Counted from the first letter of the stretch, positions 1-7,625 are shown. The stretch: DNA of 12,450 nt from Coriobacteriaceae bacterium (GCA_013824215.1 PNNM01000031.1:1-12450), one strand, 5' to 3'. Notes: generated from the letters alone by a model not told the origin. A program made the numbers and translations.

Positions 1-33
1 GAGATCGGCTCGATGGACAGGTTGAAGGGGTAG
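1..33 (+). CDS. nuoK: NADH-quinone oxidoreductase subunit K, C-terminal end (partial)
   Basis: Only the last ten codons and a TAG stop are in the window, reading EIGSMDRLKG. A short hydrophilic tail ending in L-K-G is usual for bacterial NuoK, the small three-helix membrane subunit that sits between NuoJ and NuoL in complex I. The identification rests mainly on position: it lies in frame directly upstream of nuoL with a 3-nt gap, and nuoK-nuoL is the standard operon order. Its final codons (AAG GGG) also supply the ribosome binding site of nuoL. The body of the gene lies outside the window. Confidence 0.75.
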   Translation, partial: EIGSMDRLKG

Positions 34-36
34 GGC

Positions 37-2043
37 ATGGACTGGGTGCTCGCCATACCCGCCCTCCCGGCCGCGGCCTTCGCGGTGATGGCACCGCTGT
101 CGCGCCGCGCGCGCAACGCCGCGCGCTGGATCTCGGTCGTGGCCATGTGCGCCGCGCTCGCCCTCTCGCTCCTGGCGTTCTCGCGGGTGTGGCCGGGCGT
201 CGGGGTCCCGGAGTCTTCCGCCGGCGCGGAGGCGGCCGCCACGGCGGAGGGCCACGCTCCCGAGGAGCCCGCCGAGGGCGCGTCGGAGCTGGTGCACCTG
301 GTCGACCCGGAGCCGGTATGGCGCCACAGGACGACGCTGGCCACGATCGGGGAGGCGCGGTTCGGGCTCGGCTTCAAGCTCGATCCGACCACAGCGGCGA
401 TGCTCGTCATGGTCACGCTGGTCGGCTCGATGGTGCAGATCTACTCGATCGGCTACATGCACCGGGACGAGCGGATCGGCTGGTACTTCGCGGTCCTCTC
501 GCTCTTCTCAGCAGCGATGCTCGGTGTGGTGATGGCCGACAACTACCTCATGCTCTACGCGATGTGGGAGATCATGGGGCTGTGTTCGTACCTGCTCATC
601 GGCTTCTGGCACGAGCAGGAGGCGCCTCGCAGAGCGGCCGTCAAGGCGTTCCTGACCACCCGCATCGGCGACGTGGGCTTCGCCCTCGGGCTCGCCGTCA
701 TCTTCGTGAACGCCGGGTCGTTCGACTTCGACGTGGTCTTCGCCACCCTGCCGAACTGGGCCGGCGGTGCCGCTCTCGCGGCGGCGCTGCTGCTGCTGGC
801 GGGCGCGATGGGCAAGTCGGCGCAGGTGCCTCTGCACGTATGGCTGCCGGACGCGATGGCGGGTCCGACGCCGGCCTCGGCGCTCATCCACGCCGCCACC
901 ATGGTGGCCGCCGGCGTCTACCTCGTCGCGCGCTCGCTGCCGATCTTCGCGGCCGACCCGCTCGCGCTGCAGGTCACTCTTGTGGTCGGCGTGACCACCG
1001 CGCTCGTGGGCGGCTCGCTCGCGATGGTCCAGCACGACATCAAGAAGGTGCTCGCGTACTCGACCATCTCGCAGCTCGGCTACATGTTCGCGGCACTCGG
1101 GTCCGGCGCTTACGTCGCGGCGCTGTTCCACCTCGTCACGCACGCGTTCTTCAAGTCGCTGCTGTTCCTCGGCGCGGGCGTCATCATCCACGCCACGCAC
1201 ACGCAGGACATGCGAGAGATGGGCGGGCTGGCCCGGAAGATGCCGTGGACCACCGGGGTGTTCACCGTCGGGGCACTCGCGCTCGCCGGCATGTTCCCGC
1301 TGGCCGGCTTCTTCAGCAAGGACGAGGTGCTCGCCTCGCTGTGGCACGGCGGCCACTACGTCGCGTTCGCCTTGGCGCTCGCGACCGCGGGCATCACCGC
1401 GTTCTACGTGGCGCGCCTCATGTTCCGTGTGTTCGCCGGCTACCTGCGCACCCCCGAGGCGCGCGAGGGGCATCCCGAGATAATCGGGCCGATGGTGGTG
1501 CTCGCGCTCATCACGCTTGTCGCCGGCTGGGGAGTGGTGGCCTTCGCCGGCTTCCTCGGACACGAGGGCGAGTGGCCCCAGCCGCAGTTCTACCTGCCAT
1601 CGCTGGCGAGCGCCGGCCTCGGTCTCGCGGCGGGCTGGTGGGCGTACGGCCGCCGCTCGGCCGTGCTGAACACCTCGTGGCTCAAGCACCGTCTCAGCCA
1701 CGCCTACGACATGCTCGCGCAGAAGCTCTACTTCGACATGACGTACGACGTGCTCCTCGTCCGTCCGTTCATCGAGGCCGCCGACCGGCTCGCGAGGTTC
1801 GACCTGAAGGTCATCGACGGCGTCGTCAACGGTGCGGCCTCGGCATGGCGTGCCCTGGCCGATGCCTCCGCCAGATTCGATCTGTCCGTGGTGGACGGCG
1901 CCGTCAACGGCCTGGCGAGCGGGGTCCGCGCGGCCGGCGGGCATTTGCGGCGGCTGCAGACCGGCCGGGTCCAGACCTATCAGAAACTCATCGTGGGGGC
2001 TCTCGTGCTCCTCATGCTCTGGATCGTCGTGAAAGGGGCGTAG
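37..2043 (+). CDS. nuoL: NADH-quinone oxidoreductase subunit L (antiporter-like proton channel)
   Basis: This is the distal antiporter-like membrane subunit of complex I, which carries one proton path and the long lateral helix. The 668-residue protein is polytopic. Family residues are visible: E178 in the MWEIMG segment of TM5, K260 in GKSAQVPLHVWLPDAM, the S/TPASALIHAATMVAAGVYL block, K336-K337 in the KKVLAYSTISQLGYM loop, K373 in HAFFKSLLFL, and K428 in GFFSKDE. The length is slightly above the usual 600-650 for two reasons. There is an Ala/Glu/Pro-rich extracytoplasmic segment at about residues 55-92, and a tandem 26-residue repeat near the C-terminus (586-637) lies between the lateral helix and the last membrane helix. 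The ATG start follows AAGGGG by 6 nt. The gene is cotranscribed with nuoM, 5 nt downstream. Confidence 0.97.
   Translation: MDWVLAIPALPAAAFAVMAPLSRRARNAARWISVVAMCAALALSLLAFSRVWPGVGVPESSAGAEAAATAEGHAPEEPAEGASELVHLVDPEPVWRHRTTLATIGEARFGLGFKLDPTTAAMLVMVTLVGSMVQIYSIGYMHRDERIGWYFAVLSLFSAAMLGVVMADNYLMLYAMWEIMGLCSYLLIGFWHEQEAPRRAAVKAFLTTRIGDVGFALGLAVIFVNAGSFDFDVVFATLPNWAGGAALAAALLLLAGAMGKSAQVPLHVWLPDAMAGPTPASALIHAATMVAAGVYLVARSLPIFAADPLALQVTLVVGVTTALVGGSLAMVQHDIKKVLAYSTISQLGYMFAALGSGAYVAALFHLVTHAFFKSLLFLGAGVIIHATHTQDMREMGGLARKMPWTTGVFTVGALALAGMFPLAGFFSKDEVLASLWHGGHYVAFALALATAGITAFYVARLMFRVFAGYLRTPEAREGHPEIIGPMVVLALITLVAGWGVVAFAGFLGHEGEWPQPQFYLPSLASAGLGLAAGWWAYGRRSAVLNTSWLKHRLSHAYDMLAQKLYFDMTYDVLLVRPFIEAADRLARFDLKVIDGVVNGAASAWRALADASARFDLSVVDGAVNGLASGVRAAGGHLRRLQTGRVQTYQKLIVGALVLLMLWIVVKGA
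1792..1947 (+). repeat. Tandem 26-residue repeat inside NuoL C-terminus
   Basis: NuoL residues 586-611 and 612-637 form two adjacent copies sharing the pattern A-R-F-D-L-x-V-[IV]-D-G-x-V-N-G-x-A-S-x-x-R-A, with 15 of the first 21 positions identical. The DNA of the two copies differs at many third positions, so the duplication is not recent, or is kept by selection on the protein. Each copy reads as a short amphipathic segment. Confidence 0.85.
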
Positions 2044-2048
2044 AAGCG

Positions 2049-3518
2049 GTGTTCCCACTCCTGACAGTGATCACCTTCCTGCCGCTCGCCGGCGCCGTCG
2101 CCGTCGCGTTGCTGCCGAGGAGCCGCGAGGGCGCGGCCCGCTGGGTGGCCGCCGCGGTGACCGCGGCGGACCTGGCGCTGGCGGTCCGGCTCCTCGCGGG
2201 CTTCCGGACCGGCGCGGAGGGCATGCAGTTCGTCGAGCGGCTGCCCTGGGTCCCCCAGGTCGGCATCCAGTATTTCATGGGCGTCGACGGTATCTCGGTG
2301 ACGATGGTGTTCCTCTCCGCGCTGCTGACGCTGCTGTCGGTACTGGCGTCGTGGAAGGTCGCCGAGCGGCCGAAGGCCTACTTCGCGATGATGCTGCTGC
2401 TCCAGGTCGGCATGACCGGCGTGTTCTGCGCGCTGGACTTCGTGCTCTTCTACGTGTTCTGGGAGCTCGTCTTGGTCCCGATGTACTTCCTCATCGCGTG
2501 GTGGGGCGGCCCGCGGCGCGAGTACGCGGCGATCAAGTTCTTCCTCTACACGCTCGCCGGCTCGGTGTTCATGCTCGTCGGCATCCTCGCTCTGTACCTG
2601 CACCCGGCGGGCGGCACCTTCGACATGGTGATGCTCGCCGCCTCGAACCTCCCGGCCGGCTTCCAGTGGTGGGTCTTCGCCGCGTTCTTCCTCGGATTCG
2701 CCGTCAAGGTCCCGATCTGGCCGCTGCACACCTGGCTTCCGGATGCCCACGTGGAGGCGCCGACCGCCGCGTCCGTGCTGCTGGCCGGCGTGCTGTTGAA
2801 GATGGGCACGTACGGGTTCCTGCGCGTGTCGCTCCCGATCCTGCCGCAGGCGTCCGCGTCATGGGCGTGGTTCATCGCCCTCTTGGCGACCATCTCGATC
2901 GTCTACGGCGCCGCTGTGGCCTTCGCCCAGACGGACCTGAAGAAGCTGGTGGCGTACAGTTCCGTCTCGCACATGGGCTTCGTGATGCTCGGGATAGCGT
3001 CGATGACCGCCGAGGGGATCAACGGCGCCATCGCGGTCATGTTCTCGCACGGCCTGGTCACGGGCCTGCTCTTCCTGCTGGTGGGCATGGTCTACGAGCG
3101 TGCTCACACCCGCAAGATCGCCGACCTGTCGGGGCTCTCGGGGCAGATGCCGGTCTACGCGGGCATCCTGGCGTTCGCCTCGTTCGCGTCTCTGGGGCTG
3201 CCGGGCCTGTCCGGCTTCGTCGGGGAGTTCCTCTCGCTGCTGGGTGCGTGGAAGTCCGACATGCACAGAGGGTTCGTTATCCTCTCGGCGCTGGGCGTGC
3301 TGCTGGCCGCCGCGTACATGCTCTGGATGCTCCAGCGCGTGGTGTTCGGGAAGCCCTCGCCGGCGGTCTCCGGCATCTCCGACATCGGACGTCTCGAGCT
3401 CGTCACTGTGTTGCCGCTGATCCTGCTCACCGTGGTGGTGGGCGTGTGGTGGGACGTGCTCCTGCGCTTCTGCGACCCCGCGGTCCAAGCGCTCGTCTCG
3501 GCGTTGGGGGCCTCGTAG
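2049..3518 (+). CDS. nuoM: NADH-quinone oxidoreductase subunit M (antiporter-like proton channel)
   Basis: This is the middle antiporter-like proton-translocating subunit of complex I (489 residues; the usual length is about 490-520). Key ionisable residues can be placed: E139 in FYVFWELVLVPMYFLIAWWG, K220 in FAVKVPIWPLHTWLPDAH, K251 in LLAGVLLKMGTYGFLR, the TDLKKLVAYSSVSHMGF loop, MFSHGLVTGLLFL, and E393 in GLSGFVGEFLSLLG. E393 takes the place of the lysine that NuoL and NuoN carry, which is the NuoM-specific arrangement. The GTG start is chosen because VFPLLTVITFLPLAGA is a typical NuoM N-terminus. The sequence GAAAGGGG inside the nuoL tail lies 11 nt upstream and is an acceptable but distant ribosome site. 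The stop is 1 nt before the nuoN ATG, so translation is probably coupled. Confidence 0.97.
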   Translation: MFPLLTVITFLPLAGAVAVALLPRSREGAARWVAAAVTAADLALAVRLLAGFRTGAEGMQFVERLPWVPQVGIQYFMGVDGISVTMVFLSALLTLLSVLASWKVAERPKAYFAMMLLLQVGMTGVFCALDFVLFYVFWELVLVPMYFLIAWWGGPRREYAAIKFFLYTLAGSVFMLVGILALYLHPAGGTFDMVMLAASNLPAGFQWWVFAAFFLGFAVKVPIWPLHTWLPDAHVEAPTAASVLLAGVLLKMGTYGFLRVSLPILPQASASWAWFIALLATISIVYGAAVAFAQTDLKKLVAYSSVSHMGFVMLGIASMTAEGINGAIAVMFSHGLVTGLLFLLVGMVYERAHTRKIADLSGLSGQMPVYAGILAFASFASLGLPGLSGFVGEFLSLLGAWKSDMHRGFVILSALGVLLAAAYMLWMLQRVVFGKPSPAVSGISDIGRLELVTVLPLILLTVVVGVWWDVLLRFCDPAVQALVSALGAS

Positions 3519-3519
3519 C

Positions 3520-4893
3520 ATGACCGGATGGGCCGCGCTCATACCCGAGGGGCTCCTGCTCGCCGCCGCGCTCGCGGCGCTGTTCGGCGGGCAGCTGCCG
3601 TTCGGGGACCGGGGCACGGCGCTGCGCGCCGCGCTGTTCGCGGGGGCGGCCGGCGTGTTCGCGGCGTTCACGCGCACCGGTGAGCTGTTCGGCGGTGCGC
3701 TCGTCTTCGACGCGACCTCGACGTTCGTGCGCGCGGCGGTGGCGCTGATGACCGCCGCCTGGTGCCTGTGGCTCGCGGGACGCGACATCGGCGATGAGCG
3801 CCGCGCGGAGCTGGTCTCGCTGGCGCTCTTCTCGTCGGTGGGCGGGATGCTGCTGGCCAGCGCCGGGGACCTGGTGACGCTGTTCCTCACGGTGGAGCTG
3901 TCCACGATGCCGGCGTACGTGATGATGGGCTACCGGCGCCGTGACGCGAGGAGCCTCGAGGGCGCGCTCAAGTACTTCTTCCTCTCGCTGCTGACGAGCC
4001 TGGTGACGCTGTACGGGCTCTCGTTCCTCTACGGCCTGACCGGCGTGACGGCGTACGCGGGCCTGTCGGCCGCGGGTACCAACACGCTCGGCCTGCTCGG
4101 CGCGGTGCTGGCCTTCGTCGGGATGTTCGCCAAGATGTCCGCGGCGCCGTTCCACTTCTGGGCGCCCGACGCCTACGCCGGCGCCCCGGCCGCATCCGTG
4201 GCGTTCGTCTCCACCGTGCCCAAGGTCGCCGCGATGGCCGCCATCGTCCGGCTCGCGGCGGCGCTGCTGCCCGGGACCCCGGCCCTGATCCCGATGTTCG
4301 CCGGGGCTGCGGCGCTCTCGATGCTCTGGGGCAACCTCGCCGCGCTCCCGCAGACGGACCTGCGCCGCCTCATGGCGTACTCGGGCATCGCTCACAGCGG
4401 CTACCTGCTGCTCGGTCTCGTGGCACACACGGAGACCGGCTACCTCGCGTCGGTCGTCTACGCGGTGGCCTACGGCGTGCCGTCGATGGCGATCATGTTC
4501 GTCGCCGCCGAGGAGGGAAGCTCGCTTGCGGACCTGGGCGGGCTGGCGGAGCGCCGGCCGTGGGCGGCGTGGTCCGCGCTCGTGCTGCTGCTCTCGCTGG
4601 TGGGCGTGCCGCCGTTGCTGGGCTTCTTCGGGAAGCTCTACCTGTTCGGCGCGGCGCTGGACACGGGCGCGGTCTGGATCGTCGTACTCGCTCTGGGGTT
4701 GAGCGCCGTGTCCGCCGGCTACTACTTCCGCGTGGTGTACGTGATGTTCATGGCCAAGGCCCCCGAGGGCCGCGAGCCGCTCGCTGCCTCCGTGCCCGCC
4801 ACGGCCGGCTGGGCGCTGTGCGTCGCGGTGACCGCGCTTCTGGGCGTGTTCGCCTCACCGCTGCTCCAAGCGATAGGCGGCAAGCTGCCGTAA
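3520..4893 (+). CDS. nuoN: NADH-quinone oxidoreductase subunit N (antiporter-like proton channel)
   Basis: This is the antiporter-like subunit of complex I nearest the NuoK/NuoJ end (457 residues, about 14 membrane helices; the Escherichia coli protein is 485). Recognisable elements are E126 in FLTVELSTMPAYVMMGY, the GALKYFFLSLLTS segment, K205 in GMFAKMSAAPFHFWAPDAY, STVPKVAAMAAIVRL, the QTDLRRLMAYSGIAHSGYLLLG loop, and K372 in GVPPLLGFFGKLYLF. The ATG overlaps the end of nuoM (TAGCATG). The only ribosome-site candidate is the G-run in the nuoM tail about 10 nt upstream, consistent with coupled translation. As is usual, this is the last gene of the nuo operon. No terminator with a T-tract is seen after the stop. 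Confidence 0.97.
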   Translation: MTGWAALIPEGLLLAAALAALFGGQLPFGDRGTALRAALFAGAAGVFAAFTRTGELFGGALVFDATSTFVRAAVALMTAAWCLWLAGRDIGDERRAELVSLALFSSVGGMLLASAGDLVTLFLTVELSTMPAYVMMGYRRRDARSLEGALKYFFLSLLTSLVTLYGLSFLYGLTGVTAYAGLSAAGTNTLGLLGAVLAFVGMFAKMSAAPFHFWAPDAYAGAPAASVAFVSTVPKVAAMAAIVRLAAALLPGTPALIPMFAGAAALSMLWGNLAALPQTDLRRLMAYSGIAHSGYLLLGLVAHTETGYLASVVYAVAYGVPSMAIMFVAAEEGSSLADLGGLAERRPWAAWSALVLLLSLVGVPPLLGFFGKLYLFGAALDTGAVWIVVLALGLSAVSAGYYFRVVYVMFMAKAPEGREPLAASVPATAGWALCVAVTALLGVFASPLLQAIGGKLP

Positions 4894-4962
4894 GGCTCGC
4901 GCGTCCCAGTGCGGCCGTATGGAGATGCGGTGGCGCGGACCGGTGCGGTGACAGCGCGCGGG

Positions 4963-4968
4963 TATACT
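4963..4968 (+). promoter_or_regulatory. Candidate -10 element for htrA-rlmH
   Basis: TATACT within GGGTATACTCC is the only AT-rich stretch between nuoN and htrA, and would place the transcript start about 30 nt before the chosen htrA start. No -35 hexamer is seen at 16-18 bp. A GTGACA at 4948-4953 is too close at 9 bp. The element is therefore suggestive only; the genes could also be read from the nuo operon. Confidence 0.4.
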
Positions 4969-4992
4969 CCACATCGCCCCGGCAAGCCCCAC

Positions 4993-5001
4993 AGAGGTGA
5001 T
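4993..5001 (+). promoter_or_regulatory. Strong ribosome binding site deciding the htrA start
   Basis: AGAGGTGAT matches the complement of the 16S 3' end over nine positions with one mismatch. It overlaps the GTG at 4997 and the ATG at 5000, which therefore cannot be efficient starts. Its GAGG core lies 8 nt before the GTG at 5006, which is the start preferred here. Confidence 0.6.
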
Positions 5002-5005
5002 GCGC

Positions 5006-6337
5006 GTGTATCCCGAGCAGCCCGAACACTCCGAGCAGCCGTTGCCCGAACCCCCGCGGCAGCCGGTCTTGCCGGCGCCCGCCGGCCCGCCTGTCGGCTA
5101 CTACGCGGCACCGTCGACGAACGTGGCCCCTTCGCCCGGCGCCGAGGACCTGCCGGTGTGCGACTACACCGGCGATGGCGACGAGCCGTGCGAGGAGCCG
5201 GCCACCGTCAAGCGCTGGTCCGGCGCGGCCGTCGTCACCGCTGCGGCCGTCGGCTCGCTCGTCGGCGGGCTGCTGGTCGCCGCTGCCCTCATCTGGGCGT
5301 TCGGCGCCTGGCCGGGCGCGCGTCCCTACGTGGCGAGCGAGAGCCGCCCGGGCTCGGGCGCGCCGCTGAACATCCAGACCGGAGTCGAGGTCGATCCCGC
5401 GGTCGCTGTTGCCGCGAAGGTCACCCCGTCGGTGGTGAACGTCACCGTTCAGCAGGCGAGCCAGTTCGGCGGCGGCCTGCAGACTGCCGGCAACGCGAGC
5501 GGCGTCATCATCGATCCGGACGGCTACATCCTCACCAACTACCACGTCGTCTCGGGCGCCGACCGCGTGCTGGTCAAGCTGGGCCAAGACGACGTCGAGG
5601 CGAAGCTCGTCGGCTCGGACGCCTCGGCGGACCTCGCGGTGATCAAGGTGGACCGCACGGACCTGCCCGCTGCCGAGCTCGGATCGAGCGAGGACCTGAA
5701 GGTGGGCTCGTTCGTGGTCGCGATCGGAAGCCCGTTCGGGCTGGAGAAGACGGTGACCTCGGGCATCATCTCGGCGCTCGGGCGCACCAACTTCGCCGAC
5801 GGGGGTGCATCGGCCTACACGAACCTGATCCAGACCGATGCCGCCATCAATCCGGGCAACTCCGGCGGCGCGCTGGCCGATGCCGAGGGACGTGTCATCG
5901 GCATCAACACGCTCATCGAGTCGCCATCGGGCTCCGTGGGCGCCCCGCAGTCCGCGGGCATCGGGTTCGCCATCCCCATCGACTTCGCCAAGGACGTGGC
6001 CGGGCAGCTCATCTCGAAAGGCAGCGCCGAGCACCCGTTCATGGGCGTGCAGACGCAGACGCTCGACGAGCAGACCGCCGCAAGCTACGGGCTCACGGTC
6101 AAGCGCGGTGCGCTCGTCAACTTCGTACTGCCCGACTCGGCCGCCGAGAAGGCCGGCATCAAGCGCGGCGACATCATCCTGAGCATCGACGGCCGCGAGA
6201 TCTCCGGCAGCTCGGACGTCCTAGCGGCGGTGCGGGCGAACAAGATCGGCGACACAGTCGCGGTCACCGTCCTGCGCGCCGACAGCGAGCGCGATATCTC
6301 CCTCACACTCGGCTCGGACGCGGACCGCCGTCAGTGA
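5006..6337 (+). CDS. htrA: HtrA/DegP-like membrane-anchored serine protease with PDZ domain
   Basis: This is a trypsin-fold protease of the S1C/HtrA family, expected to degrade or monitor misfolded proteins outside the cytoplasmic membrane. From the GTG at 5006 the protein is 443 residues. A Pro/Glu-rich disordered cytoplasmic segment (1-68) contains a Cys pair in VCDYTGDGDEPCEEP. One membrane helix follows (about 72-97), then the protease domain with catalytic H180 (NYHVVSG), D209 (SADLAVIKVD) and S286 (NPGNSGGAL). A single PDZ domain lies at about 345-435 (MGVQTQTL...AGIKRGDIILSIDGREI). This layout is typical of Gram-positive and actinobacterial HtrA. Earlier in-frame starts (4997, 5000) lie inside the ribosome site. 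The last 4 nt overlap rlmH (GTGA). HtrA beside RlmH is also a familiar Firmicutes arrangement. The natural substrate cannot be read from the sequence. Confidence 0.95.
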   Translation: MYPEQPEHSEQPLPEPPRQPVLPAPAGPPVGYYAAPSTNVAPSPGAEDLPVCDYTGDGDEPCEEPATVKRWSGAAVVTAAAVGSLVGGLLVAAALIWAFGAWPGARPYVASESRPGSGAPLNIQTGVEVDPAVAVAAKVTPSVVNVTVQQASQFGGGLQTAGNASGVIIDPDGYILTNYHVVSGADRVLVKLGQDDVEAKLVGSDASADLAVIKVDRTDLPAAELGSSEDLKVGSFVVAIGSPFGLEKTVTSGIISALGRTNFADGGASAYTNLIQTDAAINPGNSGGALADAEGRVIGINTLIESPSGSVGAPQSAGIGFAIPIDFAKDVAGQLISKGSAEHPFMGVQTQTLDEQTAASYGLTVKRGALVNFVLPDSAAEKAGIKRGDIILSIDGREISGSSDVLAAVRANKIGDTVAVTVLRADSERDISLTLGSDADRRQ

Positions 6338-6798
6338 GGATCGATCTGGTCGCTGTCGGGCGTCTGAAGGAACGCTGGTGGCGTGAGGCCGCAGACGAGT
6401 ACCTGAAGCGCCTGGCGCCCTACGCGACGGTGCGCGTGACCGAGGTCGACGACCGCGACGTCACGCGCGACGAGGAGCGTGCGCTGGCGGCCGAGGCCGA
6501 CGACGTGCTCCGCGCCCTTCCCGACGGCGCGCACACGGTCGCGCTCGACGCGGCCGGGAGGCAGATGACCTCCGAGGAGCTAGCGGCGTGGATCGGCGCG
6601 CACGGGCTGGAGGGCCGCAGCCGACTGGCGTTCGTGGTGGGTGGCGCGGCAGGGCTGCACCCGCGGGTGCTGGATGCCGCCGAGGAGCGTCTCTCCCTCG
6701 GGTCGATGACGCTCCCGCACCAGCTCGCCCGCGTCGTGCTGCTCGAGCAGATCTACCGTGCGTTTCGCATCCTGCGCGGGGAGCCCTACCACCGGTAG
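6334..6798 (+). CDS. rlmH: 23S rRNA (pseudouridine1915-N3)-methyltransferase RlmH
   Basis: This is a SPOUT-class methyltransferase that uses S-adenosylmethionine to methylate pseudouridine 1915 in helix 69 of 23S rRNA on assembled ribosomes. The 154 residues match the family's usual 155-160. The N-terminus MRIDLVAVGRLKE is typical. The knot and cofactor loop are at 100-110 (FVVGGAAGLHP), and the C-terminal signature is at 121-154, with LSLGSMTLPHQLARVVLLEQ followed by IYRAF and ending PYHR. The GTG start overlaps the htrA stop as GTGA and no ribosome site precedes it, so translation is probably coupled to htrA. The gene converges on the zinc-ribbon gene 14 nt downstream. Confidence 0.96.
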   Translation: MRIDLVAVGRLKERWWREAADEYLKRLAPYATVRVTEVDDRDVTRDEERALAAEADDVLRALPDGAHTVALDAAGRQMTSEELAAWIGAHGLEGRSRLAFVVGGAAGLHPRVLDAAEERLSLGSMTLPHQLARVVLLEQIYRAFRILRGEPYHR

Positions 6799-6828
6799 GT
6801 GGAGCAGCCGCTCTAGAGCCTGCTGCAC
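6799..6828 (+). terminator. Inverted repeat between convergent genes, possible bidirectional terminator
   Basis: GTGGAGCAG (6799-6807) pairs with CTGCTGCAC (6820-6828) with one mismatch. The loop contains the perfect palindrome GCTCTAGAGC (6810-6819), which includes the stop codon of the minus-strand gene. It lies right after the rlmH stop, between two convergent genes. No T-tract follows on either strand, so it would be an unconventional terminator. Confidence 0.35.
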
Positions 6829-7352
6829 GTGTCCAACATCCAACAGAGTGCGAAGACGCCGAAGACGGCGAGCGGGACGAGCTGGCCGAGTCGGCGCGCC
6901 CGTTCGGTCGCGCCAGCGGGGATCTTCGGTTCGAGGAAGGCGAGGTCCCACTGAGCGGGGCGCTCGGGCGGGATGTCGCCCGTGTCAGCGTCGGATCCGA
7001 AGAAGGCGTTCGGGCCGGGCGCGAGCGGCTGATCCTCCGCCGGCGACGTCTCGTCCGGCTGGCCGGGCTCCTCGGCGATCCACTCGGTCTTCGGGAGGTC
7101 GAGAAGCACGGGCGTCTCGGTCGGCTCCGCGTCGGCAAGCGCGTCCTCGGTCGGAGCCCACTGCGTGGGCGGCGGCTCGATCACGGGACCGGGGTAGGCT
7201 GGCGGGGGACCGGTGGGAGCGTCGTCCGCGCCCGCCTCGGTCTCGCGCACGTCAGAGATCGCATGGGGCGCGTGGCCGTTCGCGCACCCGCCGTCGTCCG
7301 TGACCCAGACGCGCCCGTAGCAGATGTCGCAGAACCCGGACCTCGCCACCAT
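6813..7352 (-). CDS. Tail-anchored protein with N-terminal zinc-ribbon-like motif, unknown function
   Basis: I do not recognise a named family. The 179-residue protein has three parts. Residues 7-36 carry C8-x2-C11 and C23-x3-H27 in FCDICYGRVWV...GGCANGHAPH, a spacing that suggests one small zinc ribbon (CCCH). Residues 37-150 are a low-complexity linker rich in Pro, Glu, Asp and Ala, with isolated Trp-containing islands (W65, W91, W135). Residues 156-173 are hydrophobic (LGQLVPLAVFGVFALCWML), preceded by RARR, with only six residues after them. The expected topology is therefore a C-terminal anchor with the ribbon in the cytoplasm. The ATG is chosen because AGGAGG lies just upstream (7357-7362). 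The next codon, GTG, has better spacing and is an equal alternative. In-frame codons further upstream lack a ribosome site. The gene is monocistronic and convergent with rlmH. Confidence 0.8.
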   Translation of the reverse strand: MVARSGFCDICYGRVWVTDDGGCANGHAPHAISDVRETEAGADDAPTGPPPAYPGPVIEPPPTQWAPTEDALADAEPTETPVLLDLPKTEWIAEEPGQPDETSPAEDQPLAPGPNAFFGSDADTGDIPPERPAQWDLAFLEPKIPAGATERARRLGQLVPLAVFGVFALCWMLDTCSRL

Positions 7353-7356
7353 TCCA

Positions 7357-7376
7357 CCTCCTCGGCACCCACCATA
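7357..7376 (-). promoter_or_regulatory. Ribosome site and candidate -10 of the zinc-ribbon gene
   Basis: On the minus strand GGGTATGGT puts a TATGGT -10 candidate at 7376-7371. It is followed by a perfect AGGAGG (7362-7357), 4 nt before ATG and 7 nt before GTG. The match 17 bp upstream (TGGCAG) is a poor -35. The ribosome site is convincing; the promoter is tentative. Confidence 0.45.
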
Positions 7377-7594
7377 CCCTCCGGCGCGAGCTGCTGCCAC
7401 GGTGTCGTTGGAAGGAAGTGCCATCCGTTCACCGACGAGACGACGTCCGAGTGATGAATCTTGCGTCAAGCCCTTGTGCGTCCGCGGAAGTCGGGTACAT
7501 TACTCGTTGCGAGGCTCTTGAGAAACCGGATGGGCACTGCGGCAACGCAAGGTTCGTTCGGAGGATCAGGGGTCTCGCACTTTTGTGTGACAGG

Positions 7595-7625
7595 GTGGCC
7601 CGGCGCGCGAGAAGCGTCGGGCCAC
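7595..7625 (+). other. 12-bp hairpin upstream of argS
   Basis: GTGGCCCGGCGC (7595-7606) and GCGTCGGGCCAC (7614-7625) pair over 12 bp with a single G-T pair, around a 7-nt loop. No T-tract follows and no plus-strand gene ends nearby, so this is not an ordinary terminator. It lies 12 bp before the proposed argS -10. It could be a protein-binding inverted repeat or, if transcription starts further upstream, a leader RNA hairpin. Confidence 0.7.

Noticed and set aside
147..2048. Open frame continuing 5' of nuoM through the whole of nuoL
   Set aside because: The translation is Arg/Gly/His-rich and shadows NuoL in another frame. A NuoM-like sequence begins only at the GTG at 2049.
508..2058. Long minus-strand open frames opposite nuoL, nuoM and argS
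   Set aside because: High-GC shadow frames with Arg/Glu/His-rich composition, no ribosome sites and no recognisable motifs.
4909..6333. Long plus-strand frame in front of rlmH suggesting a fusion protein
   Set aside because: It is a low-complexity shadow of htrA. RlmH homology starts exactly at the GTG at 6334.
7501..7590. Possible tRNA because of GGTTCGTTC near 7551
   Set aside because: No acceptor, D or anticodon stems could be paired around it.
7592..7605. T-box riboswitch core upstream of argS
   Set aside because: Only the AGGGTGG half matches. The ACCGCG half is absent, no stem I specifier arrangement was found, and there is no downstream terminator with a T-tract. Kept only as a low-level finding.
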